Below are positions 7,978 to 16,853 of a stretch of 64,000 nucleotides of DNA, in pieces. The stretch's first letter is position 1; each line of letters opens with the position of its first letter. A program made the translations under genes and the position numbers. Origin of the DNA: an uncultured Aquimarina sp. (GTDB lineage: Bacteria; Bacteroidota; Bacteroidia; Flavobacteriales; Flavobacteriaceae); the NCBI GenBank assembly GCA_947498595.1, contig CANMKX010000010.1, positions 1-64,000 of the forward strand, in the 5' to 3' direction. The notes below the pieces were generated by a model, which was not told the origin of the DNA, made no database searches, and worked only from the letters and a program-made list of their open reading frames with translations.

Positions 7978-8757
7978 ATGAATAAAATCGTCATGGAAAC
8001 ACCTATATCAAAAAAACATATTGATCGTCCCATAGCCGTTCGTATAGATGATCTTACTGTTGCTTACAATTACAAACCTGTTTTATGGGATATCGATTTG
8101 GTTATTCCCGAAGGTGTATTAATGGCAATCGTAGGACCTAATGGAGCTGGTAAGTCTACTCTAATAAAGTCTATTTTAGATATCATCAAGCCTATTGCTG
8201 GTAGTGTTCAAATTTATAATAAGCCTTATAAAAAACAACGTTCTGTAGTTGCTTATGTTCCGCAAAAAGGTAGTGTAGATTGGGATTTTCCTACAACAGC
8301 TCTAGATGTTGTTATGATGGGTACATATGGTAGCTTAGGTTGGATTAAACGACCTGGACAAAAGCAAAAAAAATCAGCACTTGAAGCTCTAGAGAAGGTT
8401 GGTATGTTATCTTTTAAAGACCGACAAATCAGTCAACTTTCTGGGGGACAACAACAGCGTATTTTTTTGGCTAGAGCCTTGGTACAAAATGCTTCTATTT
8501 ATTTTATGGATGAGCCGTTTCAAGGTGTAGATGCTACTACAGAAAAAGCTATTATTAATATTTTAAAAGAATTACGCAAAGCTGGAAAGACTGTAATTGT
8601 TGTACATCATGATTTACAAACTGTTCCGGAGTATTTTGATTGGGTTACTTTTTTGAATGTTAAAAAAATTGCTACGGGCCCTGTTAAAGATATTTTTAAT
8701 GATGATAATTTGACTAAAACTTACGGTATTAACTATAAAGTAAGTATACAGGGATAA
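7978..8757 (+). CDS. Metal ABC transporter ATP-binding protein
   Basis: A 259-residue ATPase of the Mn/Zn (MntB/ZnuC) family that energises uptake from the periplasm. Walker A is GPNGAGKST, the signature is LSGGQQQR, and Walker B is IYFMDEP, followed by the H-loop in VVHHDLQT. The start at 7978 gives a 15-base extension ahead of a second in-frame ATG at 7993; either may be used. It lies 20 bases after the binding protein. Confidence 0.95.
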   Translation: MNKIVMETPISKKHIDRPIAVRIDDLTVAYNYKPVLWDIDLVIPEGVLMAIVGPNGAGKSTLIKSILDIIKPIAGSVQIYNKPYKKQRSVVAYVPQKGSVDWDFPTTALDVVMMGTYGSLGWIKRPGQKQKKSALEALEKVGMLSFKDRQISQLSGGQQQRIFLARALVQNASIYFMDEPFQGVDATTEKAIINILKELRKAGKTVIVVHHDLQTVPEYFDWVTFLNVKKIATGPVKDIFNDDNLTKTYGINYKVSIQG

Positions 8758-8802
8758 TTTGATTATTAGCCGTTTAAATTTTTAGAATAAAACATCCTAT
8801 TT

Positions 8803-9918
8803 ATGGATATTACAGAATATATATCATTAGTATTTACAGATTACACCTTGCGAACTATTACGTTAGGTACGGCTATTTTAGGTGCAATTTGCGGAATGCT
8901 TGGTAGTTTTGCTGTTTTAAGAAAACAGAGCTTACTTGGTGATGCTATTTCTCATGCTGCATTGCCCGGAATTGCTATAGCTTTTCTTATTATGGGAGCA
9001 AAAAATAGTAATGTATTATTACTTGGTGCTCTAATTAGTGGATTAATTGGTACTTTTTGGATTCGAGGGATTACTAGTAAAACGCATCTTAAATCGGATA
9101 CAGCTTTAGGTTTGATCCTTTCTTTATTTTTTGGTTTTGGAATGTTATTATTAACTTATATTCAGAAACAGCCTAATGCTAATCAAGCTGGTTTAGATAA
9201 ATATCTTTTTGGACAAGCTGCTACATTAGTCGAAAGTGATGTTTGGCTAATGGGAATTGTAACTGGTGTCTGCTTACTTGTTATGTTGCTATTTTGGAAA
9301 GAGTTTAAAATTTTACTTTTCGATGCAGATTATACTAAAACACTGGGATTTAACACTAAATTTATAGATATACTGATTACTACTTTTATAGTGCTAGCTA
9401 TTGTTCTTGGTTTGCAAACTGTAGGAGTTGTTTTAATGAGTGCAATGCTACTTGCTCCTGCTGCTGCTGCTAGACAATGGACAAATAGTTTGGGAATAAT
9501 GGTTTTTTTAGCGGCTATTTTTGGTGCTTCATCAGGAGTTCTCGGTACTGCTATTAGTGCTAGTCATAATAATTTATCAACGGGTCCTGTTATTGTTTTA
9601 GTTGCAGCTGTTTTTGTTTTATTTTCTTTTATCTTTTCTCCTAGTCGAGGGTTGCTTTTTAGAGAAATTAGATTTCGAAAAAACCGTAATGATCTTCATT
9701 TACATAAAACATTATCGTTTATGTATAATATTGCCAAAGATCATGAAGATATTTCGCACCCACATGCTATCAAAATTTTAAATAATTTTCACGGGTTTAC
9801 AAAAAAATCCTTGCAATCTTTAGAACATAAAAATTATATCCATATTCAAGGAAATATGTGGTCAATGACTCAAGAGGGATATCATAAAGCTGCTAACTTA
9901 TATAATCAACAGGCTTAA
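8803..9918 (+). CDS. Metal ABC transporter permease with C-terminal cytosolic domain
   Basis: A 371-residue ABC-3 family permease with about eight membrane segments in the first 285 residues, including the family motif SLLGDAISHAALPGIA. After the last segment comes a soluble tail of about 85 residues. It has helix-helix-wing features (KKSLQSLEHKNYIHIQ, WSMTQEGYHKAA) like the winged helix of DtxR-type regulators. Such tails are known on Bacteroidota metal permeases; a role in sensing cytosolic metal is inference. The partner permease expected next in the operon is displaced 5 kb away to 14964 by an inserted restriction-modification island. Confidence 0.92.
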   Translation: MDITEYISLVFTDYTLRTITLGTAILGAICGMLGSFAVLRKQSLLGDAISHAALPGIAIAFLIMGAKNSNVLLLGALISGLIGTFWIRGITSKTHLKSDTALGLILSLFFGFGMLLLTYIQKQPNANQAGLDKYLFGQAATLVESDVWLMGIVTGVCLLVMLLFWKEFKILLFDADYTKTLGFNTKFIDILITTFIVLAIVLGLQTVGVVLMSAMLLAPAAAARQWTNSLGIMVFLAAIFGASSGVLGTAISASHNNLSTGPVIVLVAAVFVLFSFIFSPSRGLLFREIRFRKNRNDLHLHKTLSFMYNIAKDHEDISHPHAIKILNNFHGFTKKSLQSLEHKNYIHIQGNMWSMTQEGYHKAANLYNQQA

Positions 9919-9970
9919 ATGTGTTTTTTAAATACTGAGCACTTGTTGTATTAGCTAATTTTAGGTCATA

Positions 9971-9998
9971 AAAAAACCGCTTTATTAAACGGTTTTTT
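9971..9998. terminator. Bidirectional terminator
   Basis: AAAAAACCG and CGGTTTTTT form a 9-bp stem with a ten-base A/T loop, with T-runs on both strands. It ends the truncated transporter operon on the plus strand and the 10022-10486 gene on the minus strand. Confidence 0.7.
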
Positions 9999-10021
9999 TA
10001 ATATTATTCTAACACGTTTTT

Positions 10022-10486
10022 TTAAATCGTGCTTTCTACTTCCTTTATTTGTGTTGCTAAATCTATTATCTGTTCAAATTGATCAAGGGTAGAGAAAATA
10101 TGATTTGCATCAATTCGTATAAAGCTATTTTTTAATTCAATACTGTTTCCATTAAATTTTTCAAGCTTCTTTAGAATGTTTTGTTCAAACTCTGATGCTT
10201 CATTTTTAGACAAAGCATTTTCTTCCTTATTGATGTTTGTATATTCAAAATCATTTACATCCAATCTGCTTTTATATTCTATTATAATTGATGTTTTATC
10301 TGTCATTTGCCCATCTGCAGTTGTACTTAACATTCCTATAAAATTATAAATAGCTATTTCGGTTGAATAAATAACTAAATAACGAGATTGAATAGTACCT
10401 GATAGGTTACGCTCTTTGTAATCAAATTCTATGTTTTTGGATTTAGAAAATTCATTCCAAATCTTTTCTATTTTATTTTTATCCAT
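10022..10486 (-). CDS. Hypothetical protein beside the R-M island
   Basis: A 154-residue acidic soluble protein of no recognised family. It has no signal peptide or membrane segment. The middle is strand-rich (SRYLVIYSTEIAIYNFIGM), and the C-terminal half is helical and charged (SEFEQNILKKLEKF). It lies on the same strand as the restriction enzyme, 205 bases downstream of it, inside the 5-kb segment that separates the two transporter permeases. It was probably acquired with that segment. Confidence 0.65.
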   Translation of the reverse strand: MDKNKIEKIWNEFSKSKNIEFDYKERNLSGTIQSRYLVIYSTEIAIYNFIGMLSTTADGQMTDKTSIIIEYKSRLDVNDFEYTNINKEENALSKNEASEFEQNILKKLEKFNGNSIELKNSFIRIDANHIFSTLDQFEQIIDLATQIKEVESTI

Positions 10487-10691
10487 TTTTGCTAGTTATT
10501 GGTAGTGTCTAGTGTATCGTTATTAAAATGATTTTTTTTATTTTCACTAGTTAATTCTATCGATTACAAAGAAAACAAATCTTCTTTAATAATTTTTACG
10601 GTAATCCATAAAATTCATGTTAACCTAATTATTCATTCTTCTATAAAACAACAAAACATTACCTATAATTTATCTAGCACAAATAGTCTTT

Positions 10692-11870
10692 TTAAATTAA
10701 AGTATAACTTTCACTTGGAGGAAACAGTAGTTCAATTCCTTTCGGTTTGATTTTAAATAATGGCCCTTTTTCAACAACTTTTCCTTTTGAGTTTCGCTTA
10801 ATTAAATGGTCGAGCGTAATTATTCCTTGTTCAATTAATAGGTCAAATTGAGAAGTGATTGGTTTTTTTGTGTGTTCTACCAATTTATATTGAAAATGTT
10901 CTCGTTCATTTATTCTGATGCTTTCGGCTTCTACCCAAAATGTTTCTTTATGTTTTGTCTTTAATCGGTTATGAAGTTTGTCTAATGTCCAAACAACAAA
11001 ATCTCCAATCTCTGGTTTATCGGAATTTTCAATAAGTTGTTTTATTTCACTGTCAATTCTTAGATTCAAACCTTGCGAGTTTCTTGTGATTGAAGAAACT
11101 GTACAATACAATTTAAAATCATCTTCACGTTCATAACCAAAATTATCTAAAATTTCTGCCGAACTTTTAAATTTGCTTAACTTCCAATCAGGAACTTGGC
11201 CAAATAGGTTTTTTCGATTTGTTCTACTATTTCTAAATGATTTAAGTTCAATTCCTTTATAATCGGGTTGTTTAGATGAGTTAATATCAATTCCAAGTGC
11301 CGTTTCAAGTGTTCTTCCAACAGAAGTGTCCGCGTCAACCATTGAAGGAATTGGGCCTGAATTTGCTATTTTCCTTAGCATTTCCAAAAGCTCAGACGCA
11401 ACTTCATTTTCTGTTGTGTTAATTGCATTAATTAATTCTTGAAATGGATTTAGAATTGAAGAATTAATCAACTCTATGACATCTAATGTTGTTAAGTTGA
11501 AAACTTGAAAACTCTCATTGTAAAATGTTATCGCAATAATATCATTAGGATTCGCAATTTTTGTTAAACCATAAAACCAAATTCTTGGGTCTCCATTTTT
11601 TGTAGAAGGACGATATAAAGATGCTTTTGATTTCATAATCTTAAAACCAGTATAAATAACTGTTGGAATCATCACTTTACTTTCTGTACCTTGTTTTTGT
11701 AGTTTGTAATCGTGGATATTTTCACTTTTCAAATAACTACGAACAGAACCAGTTGCATCCATTATGGATTTTTTTAATCCTGTTTCAGTTGGTTCAATTA
11801 AAGTAAGAGAAACTTGATTTTTAGTCAGTATTTTCATCTTTTCTTGCTCTAGGTTTGTTAGTTTTCTCAT
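10692..11870 (-). CDS. MvaI/BcnI-family type II restriction endonuclease
   Basis: A 392-residue enzyme. The C-terminal half carries the MvaI/BcnI nuclease fold with the motif PDYKGIELKS. Glu189, Asp203, Glu208 and Lys210 have the same spacing (14, 5, 2) that I recall for the MvaI active site, so it should be catalytically competent. MvaI and BcnI cut CCWGG and CCSGG, so a CCNGG-like target is likely but unproven. The N-terminal 170 or so residues are extra compared with MvaI and may be a DNA-binding or regulatory domain. It is downstream of, and on the same strand as, a cytosine-5 methyltransferase, with a decayed gene between them. Confidence 0.88.
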   Translation of the reverse strand: MRKLTNLEQEKMKILTKNQVSLTLIEPTETGLKKSIMDATGSVRSYLKSENIHDYKLQKQGTESKVMIPTVIYTGFKIMKSKASLYRPSTKNGDPRIWFYGLTKIANPNDIIAITFYNESFQVFNLTTLDVIELINSSILNPFQELINAINTTENEVASELLEMLRKIANSGPIPSMVDADTSVGRTLETALGIDINSSKQPDYKGIELKSFRNSRTNRKNLFGQVPDWKLSKFKSSAEILDNFGYEREDDFKLYCTVSSITRNSQGLNLRIDSEIKQLIENSDKPEIGDFVVWTLDKLHNRLKTKHKETFWVEAESIRINEREHFQYKLVEHTKKPITSQFDLLIEQGIITLDHLIKRNSKGKVVEKGPLFKIKPKGIELLFPPSESYTLI

Positions 11871-11941
11871 TTTTTAAAAAATTGTTTTAAAACTTCAATC
11901 ATAAGAGATTCAGCAAACTATACAATAAAGCTTTTGTTTTC

Positions 11942-12390
11942 TCATGATAGTAAATATTCATCAATTTTATTATATCTTATTCTATAAATCCAGTATGAAC
12001 CAAGTTTGGAGATAAGTATATCTATTGAGTTATTATTTTTAGATTCATAAGATTCGCTAAAGTTATTTGAATTAAATAGTTCATTAAATTTAGATTCTTT
12101 TAAAGGTTCGATTTTATTACCATACTTAATAAAAATTCCCTCTCAAATTCCTTTGAAATTAAATATATGTTCTAATTTTAAAAGTAATGGATTAATATTT
12201 GTTTAATAAGTACTAATAACTTCTATTAATTTGGAATACTTTTCAAGGTCTTGTTTTTTCTTTTAATTTCAGAATGGTCAGAATCATTTCCAATTAAACC
12301 TAAATAGTCCGATACTTCTATCTTTACGCAGACTACATTGATATTTTCTATTCTAAAATCTTTTGTATAGCCTAGTATTGTTAAACTCAT
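11942..12390 (-). pseudogene. Decayed third gene of the R-M cluster
   Basis: An ATG at 12390, 3 bases past the methyltransferase stop, opens a frame (MSLTILGYTKDFRIENINVV...) that runs 54 residues to a stop. A one-base shift at a six-A run (near ...EIKRK) restores a good frame (KKQDLEKYSKLIEVISTY), which is then cut by a TAA and later by a TGA. Beyond these the same frame continues with coding-like sequence (SKLGSYWIYRIRYNKIDEY) to a stop at 11942. Together they describe a former protein of about 148 residues. I do not recognise the family. Confidence 0.65.
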
Positions 12391-12393
12391 ATT

Positions 12394-14601
12394 TTATTTA
12401 ATGTTTTTTAAAATCTCATTTGCAACTGCTCTTGCTAATAAAGGAGGGACAGCGTTTCCTACTAAAGTGTATTGAGGTACTTCTGTTTTTCTATTATTCC
12501 CACCGGTTGAACGTTTCCCTTGAAAAACAAATGAATCATCAAATGACTGTAAACGAGCCATTTCCCTAACAGTTAGAGCTCTTGGTGAATTGTAATGTAC
12601 ATAATCATCTGGAATAGTCATAATTGTTGAACTTTGTTCTTCTGGTTTTAAAACATTGTAATTTCGTTTTTTTGAAGAAAGATTCAACTTTTCTAGTTGC
12701 GACTGTGCGTTTTTATAATTACCATTTTTTAAAATAACCTCAAGACGTTTGATAACTGTCTCGCTTTGATTGCTAGTTTTATGATTATTAAGAGAATCAA
12801 AAAACTTTTCTCCATTTTCAAGACCTAATGTATTTTTAACATAAAAAGGTTTTGTATGATGTTTAAAACGTTCAATTAATCTTCCTTTTTTTGACCACTC
12901 AGCAAAAGATTTTCCAGATTTAGTATTTGGCTTTCCATCAATATTTCTTTTTTTCAAAAGTTTAGACATTTTTTTAGCAGTGCCATTGTATTGAGCAGAT
13001 ATATCTACTAATTCATAATGATGAGCCTCTTGATTATTACCTATAAAATCTAAATCGTAAAGAGCTTCAAAAACAGTTACTTTTTCTTCCTCTTTTACTG
13101 TGGCTGGAATTTCAGAAATAAATTTTTGGTCTTTTCTACAACCAATAAAAAGAACTCTCTCTCTATTTTGAGGGACTCCATAATTTGAAGCATTAGCTAC
13201 AAAAGGTTTTTCTATTTTATAGAGTCTAATGCCTTCTAGTATTGTAGCTAATTCCATTTTTTGTGATGAATTACAATATTTTTTTAATATTTCAATTGAT
13301 TCGTCAAAAGACGTAGTGTATATTTTTAGAGCAATTATAACATCATCACAAGCTTTTTTATAGCTAGAAGGAACTTTTAAAGCTTTAAAAGCATTTTCAA
13401 TTTTTGAAATAATATTTTCAGAACCTATTTCTGTTAGAAACTCAGTAAATGAATTAACGAAATTATCACTATCAATATTACAGAAATCTTTTTCCTTAAT
13501 AATGTCTCTTTTTAGTTTATTCCATTCTTTTGCACGTGCTAAAAGATTAAACCCGTGTCTAATTGTGTTAATATTATTATCTGTTTTACTAGTCTTGTAG
13601 TCTGCAATTTTTGGAGTAATTTTTTTAAATCTATTCTCTACAAATTGAATAAATTCTTCTTTTCCAATTTCTTTATCTTTTTCTAATAATTTTTCAATTT
13701 CAACTCTTCTAATAAGACTATCAAAAATGAAAGAATTTGATTCTGTACGTGTTTTTTTAATAAATGAATTAAGTAAAGGAATTTCCTTAGTGTCAACAAT
13801 AGAGTTGATTTCTTTAATAATCAATTCTTTTATTTTACCACCTTCTTTTGTTAGGATTCCTTTTACGTTTTCCATAACAAAGTATTTGGGTTGTAAAACT
13901 TTAATGACCTCTAAATAGTGAGAGAACAAATCGTCTTTTTTGTCAAATTTCTTTCTTTTTCCTGCTAGACTAAAACTTTGGCAAGGTGGACCACCACATA
14001 CAACATCAATATTCTTTCCTTTAATTTTTTCTAATAAATTATCTAAAAAATCAGGTTCAGTTATATCTTGTTTTAAAAATTCAGCATCTAATCCCAATTG
14101 ATGATTATATCTTACAACGTGAGTTAATTCACAATTTTCATTTATATCATTTGCAACTATAAAATCAAAAAATTTATTATTAGATTCTGCTTGAAGAAAA
14201 CCTTCGCTAAAACCGCCTGCTCCAGCAAATAAATCTACAAAAGTGAACGGTTTTCCATAAAGTGAAACTTGTTCTTTTACAATATTAACATTGTTGTTTT
14301 TTTTATAATTTTCAATATGCTCATTTAAAATAGTTTTAACTTCGTTTTGAGCAAATATCTTTTTGTTTGAATGGTGTAAAAGTTCATCAGCTCTTTCTGT
14401 TAAAAAATCTAAATAGTGATTTATTTCATTAGACTCTATACTAAGACCTATTGCTCTTTGCTTTGCCTTATCAAATTTTTTAGATTGTATTTTTTTGCCT
14501 GTTGAAAGTTTAATTTGACTTCCATTACAGTTTATTCTTAGATGAATTGGAGCAAACCCTTTTTTATCAAGTTTGTCCAAATAGAAATTTATTGTTGCCA
14601 T
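12394..14601 (-). CDS. DNA cytosine-5 methyltransferase with integrase-type arm domain
   Basis: A 735-residue C5 methyltransferase. Motif I is FVDLFAGAGGFSEGF (121-135), motif IV is GGPPCQSFS with the catalytic Cys207, motif VI is MENV (243-246), motif VIII is QNRERVLFIG, and motif X is VGNAVPPLLA near the C-terminus. Between motifs VI and VIII lies an unusually long insert of about 230 residues. The first 100 residues (MATINFYLDKLDKKGFAPIH...LSTGKKIQ) match the arm DNA-binding domain of Bacteroidota tyrosine recombinases, an odd fusion. It should protect the target of the MvaI/BcnI-type enzyme downstream. Direct repeats flank its promoter. Confidence 0.92.
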   Translation of the reverse strand: MATINFYLDKLDKKGFAPIHLRINCNGSQIKLSTGKKIQSKKFDKAKQRAIGLSIESNEINHYLDFLTERADELLHHSNKKIFAQNEVKTILNEHIENYKKNNNVNIVKEQVSLYGKPFTFVDLFAGAGGFSEGFLQAESNNKFFDFIVANDINENCELTHVVRYNHQLGLDAEFLKQDITEPDFLDNLLEKIKGKNIDVVCGGPPCQSFSLAGKRKKFDKKDDLFSHYLEVIKVLQPKYFVMENVKGILTKEGGKIKELIIKEINSIVDTKEIPLLNSFIKKTRTESNSFIFDSLIRRVEIEKLLEKDKEIGKEEFIQFVENRFKKITPKIADYKTSKTDNNINTIRHGFNLLARAKEWNKLKRDIIKEKDFCNIDSDNFVNSFTEFLTEIGSENIISKIENAFKALKVPSSYKKACDDVIIALKIYTTSFDESIEILKKYCNSSQKMELATILEGIRLYKIEKPFVANASNYGVPQNRERVLFIGCRKDQKFISEIPATVKEEEKVTVFEALYDLDFIGNNQEAHHYELVDISAQYNGTAKKMSKLLKKRNIDGKPNTKSGKSFAEWSKKGRLIERFKHHTKPFYVKNTLGLENGEKFFDSLNNHKTSNQSETVIKRLEVILKNGNYKNAQSQLEKLNLSSKKRNYNVLKPEEQSSTIMTIPDDYVHYNSPRALTVREMARLQSFDDSFVFQGKRSTGGNNRKTEVPQYTLVGNAVPPLLARAVANEILKNIK

Positions 14602-14963
14602 AATTATTCGCGGACGTTTTTACGTACACGGACAAATTTACGGACATTTATTTTATATTAAAAAATAATTAGATTTTTATGCTCTATTTTTTAATAATAG
14701 TTCCTTTATCTAAACTTATAACATCAAAATAATCGGCTGAACTTATTCTTATTTCTTGTATGCTTCAATAGAAAACGCAATTTCAATTTACAAGCTATCA
14801 TTTTAAAAATTAATTGGTATAATCACTTCTTCTTAACTGCTTCTCATTCGTTATAAAATTTGTAATTTTGATTTTTAGTTTCTAATAAAGGTTTGATGAT
14901 TTTAAAGAATTTTCTAAGCCCAAAGTAAACATCATCGTTTTATATAATCAATAAGTTCTCCTC
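14602..14963. other. Intergenic region between R-M island and second permease
   Basis: These 362 bases hold the methyltransferase promoter and repeats (14611-14646, minus strand) and a possible plus-strand -7 element TAATTTTG at 14863-14870 that could now drive the separated permease at 14964. No matching -33 box is seen. No further gene is supported. Confidence 0.4.
14611..14646 (-). promoter_or_regulatory. Methyltransferase promoter with direct repeats
   Basis: Three copies of CGGAC(G/A) lie at 14611, 14629 and 14641, spaced 18 and 12 bases. On the minus strand the segment between the last two copies reads TAAATTTG (14633-14640), a full match to the -7 consensus. A protein bound to the repeats would cover the promoter. 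The methyltransferase's own arm domain is a possible binder. Confidence 0.45.
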
Positions 14964-16127
14964 ATGAGTAGTGCTCAAATCGAAATCCAATTAATTGCTA
15001 GCATAGTTGCCATTGCATGTGCTATTCCTGGTACATTTTTAGTTTTACGCAAAATGGCTTTAATTAGTGATGCTATAAGTCATTCTATTTTACCTGGAAT
15101 TGTTGTTGGTTTCTTTATCACTCATGATTTATCTTCTCCTTTACTAATATTAATGGCTGCTGTAAGTGGTGTTATTACTGTAGTTCTCGTTGAGTTTATT
15201 CAAAAAACTGGTTTGGTAAAAGAGGACACTGCTATAGGACTCGTATTTCCTGCTTTATTTAGTATTGGTGTAATATTAATTGCTCAAAATGCTAACGATG
15301 TCCACTTGGATGTTGATGCTGTACTATTAGGTGAATTAGCTTTTGCTCCTTTTGATCGTTTATTAATCAATGGTATTGATATAGGTCCTAAATCGTTATG
15401 GATTATAGGTACAATTTTATTAATTACTGTATCGCTTTTAATAGCCTTCTTTAAAGAACTAAAAGTAAGTACATTTGATGCTGGTCTAGCTTCTGCTTTA
15501 GGGTTTTCTCCTGCTGTTATTCATTATGGTTTAATGACTGTCTCTTCAGTAACTACAGTTGGGGCTTTTGATGCTGTAGGTGCTGTTCTTGTTGTTGCTC
15601 TAATGATTGCTCCTGCTGCTACGGCCTATCTGCTTACTACAAATTTAAAAAAGATGCTGCTGTTATCAATCACTTTTGGAGTAAGTGCTGCTATTATAGG
15701 ATATTGGGTCGCACATGCTTTGGATGCTTCTATCGCTGGTTCAATGACAACGGTATTAGGTGTTTTATTTTTATTTGTCTATTTATTTGCTCCAAACAAA
15801 GGTTTATTTTCTGTTCTATATCGCCAAAAGCAACAACGTATTGAGGTGTCTTTACTCACTTTTTTGTTACATCTTAGAAATCACGAAAAAGAAGAAAATG
15901 AGCGTCATGTCAATCATTTAAATGAACATATCAATTGGCAGAAGGTACGCTCTAAATCTATATTAGATTTGGCTTTAAAAAACAACATGATCATTATCCA
16001 TGATAATATAATCTCTCTTACTAAAAAAGGAAAAACTTTTACTACCGAGGCTATTGATTACATTATCACTAATAAGAATTCTGAAATTGAAAACATGAAA
16101 GATCGTTTCTTTTTATTCAGAGGGTAA
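14964..16127 (+). CDS. Metal ABC transporter permease, second copy
   Basis: A 387-residue ABC-3 family permease with about eight or nine membrane segments in the first 280 residues and the motif ALISDAISHSILPGIV. A soluble tail of about 100 residues follows, with a wing-like IIIHDNIISLTKKGKTF, similar in kind to the tail of the permease at 8803. The two are related but distinct subunits that would normally be adjacent. Here this one stands alone behind the R-M island and must use a separate promoter. Confidence 0.9.
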   Translation: MSSAQIEIQLIASIVAIACAIPGTFLVLRKMALISDAISHSILPGIVVGFFITHDLSSPLLILMAAVSGVITVVLVEFIQKTGLVKEDTAIGLVFPALFSIGVILIAQNANDVHLDVDAVLLGELAFAPFDRLLINGIDIGPKSLWIIGTILLITVSLLIAFFKELKVSTFDAGLASALGFSPAVIHYGLMTVSSVTTVGAFDAVGAVLVVALMIAPAATAYLLTTNLKKMLLLSITFGVSAAIIGYWVAHALDASIAGSMTTVLGVLFLFVYLFAPNKGLFSVLYRQKQQRIEVSLLTFLLHLRNHEKEENERHVNHLNEHINWQKVRSKSILDLALKNNMIIIHDNIISLTKKGKTFTTEAIDYIITNKNSEIENMKDRFFLFRG

Positions 16128-16183
16128 TTTCATTTGACTTCATTATTTTCGAATTTACTATCGTTGCTAGATATTGTTATTTT

Positions 16184-16768
16184 ATGGCGCATCAAATTTT
16201 AAAAGAAAATATAGCTAAACATGTTAGTTTTCCTGAAAAGGAATTATCTCTTTTTTGCAATTCTTTTTATCCTGTTCAATTAGCTAAGAAAGATTTTTTA
16301 TTAAAACAAGGTGACATTTGTTCTTTTGAAGGTTTTGTTACAAAGGGTTGTCTTAGGGTATATACTCTTGATGCAATGGGTAATGAATATATTTTACATT
16401 TTGCTATCAAAGATTGGTGGATTACAGATATTGATAGTTTTACCAATCAAACTTCTTCGCATTTATCTATTCAAGCTCTTGAAGCTAGTGAAGTACTTTT
16501 AATTAATAAAAATGAGAAAGAGGCTTTGTATCAACAATCTCCTAATGTAGAAAAGCTCTTTAGAATCATGACTCAAAAAACGCATGTAGCATTGCAACGG
16601 CGTATTATTAGAGATCATAGTTTAACTGCTGATGATCGTTATCTTTATTTCATCAATACATATCCTAAAATTGCACAACGTCTTACTAACATTCAATTAG
16701 CAGCATATTTAGGCATATCTCATGAGTTTGTTAGCAAAATAAGACGTAAAATTTCTCAACAGAAATAA
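16184..16768 (+). CDS. Crp/Fnr-family transcriptional regulator
   Basis: A 194-residue regulator with a cyclic-nucleotide-binding-type beta roll (about 25-115) and a C-terminal helix-turn-helix (RLTNIQLAAYLGISHEFVSKIRR). No FNR-type Cys cluster is present, so an iron-sulfur oxygen sensor is unlikely. It has the size and pattern of the many flavobacterial Crp-like proteins that do not bind cAMP in a known way. It precedes a run of small redox or stress genes that may be its targets. Confidence 0.88.
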   Translation: MAHQILKENIAKHVSFPEKELSLFCNSFYPVQLAKKDFLLKQGDICSFEGFVTKGCLRVYTLDAMGNEYILHFAIKDWWITDIDSFTNQTSSHLSIQALEASEVLLINKNEKEALYQQSPNVEKLFRIMTQKTHVALQRRIIRDHSLTADDRYLYFINTYPKIAQRLTNIQLAAYLGISHEFVSKIRRKISQQK

Positions 16769-16853
16769 TTTAGTTTTCTCATTTATTGAACTTGTTCAAT
16801 GTTTTCTTTTCGCATAGTACTCACTTTTGTACTCGCAATTTAAATCTAATATC

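Noticed and set aside
14688..14768. Minus-strand frame ending ISSADYFDVISLDKGTIIKK upstream of the methyltransferase
   Set aside because: Looks coding but is only about 26 codons, opens after a stop and has no start; may be a relic, not enough to call.
9919..14963. Insertion by a transposon or phage integrase
   Set aside because: No transposase or full recombinase gene and no clear terminal or direct repeats were found; the arm domain of the methyltransferase alone does not show this.
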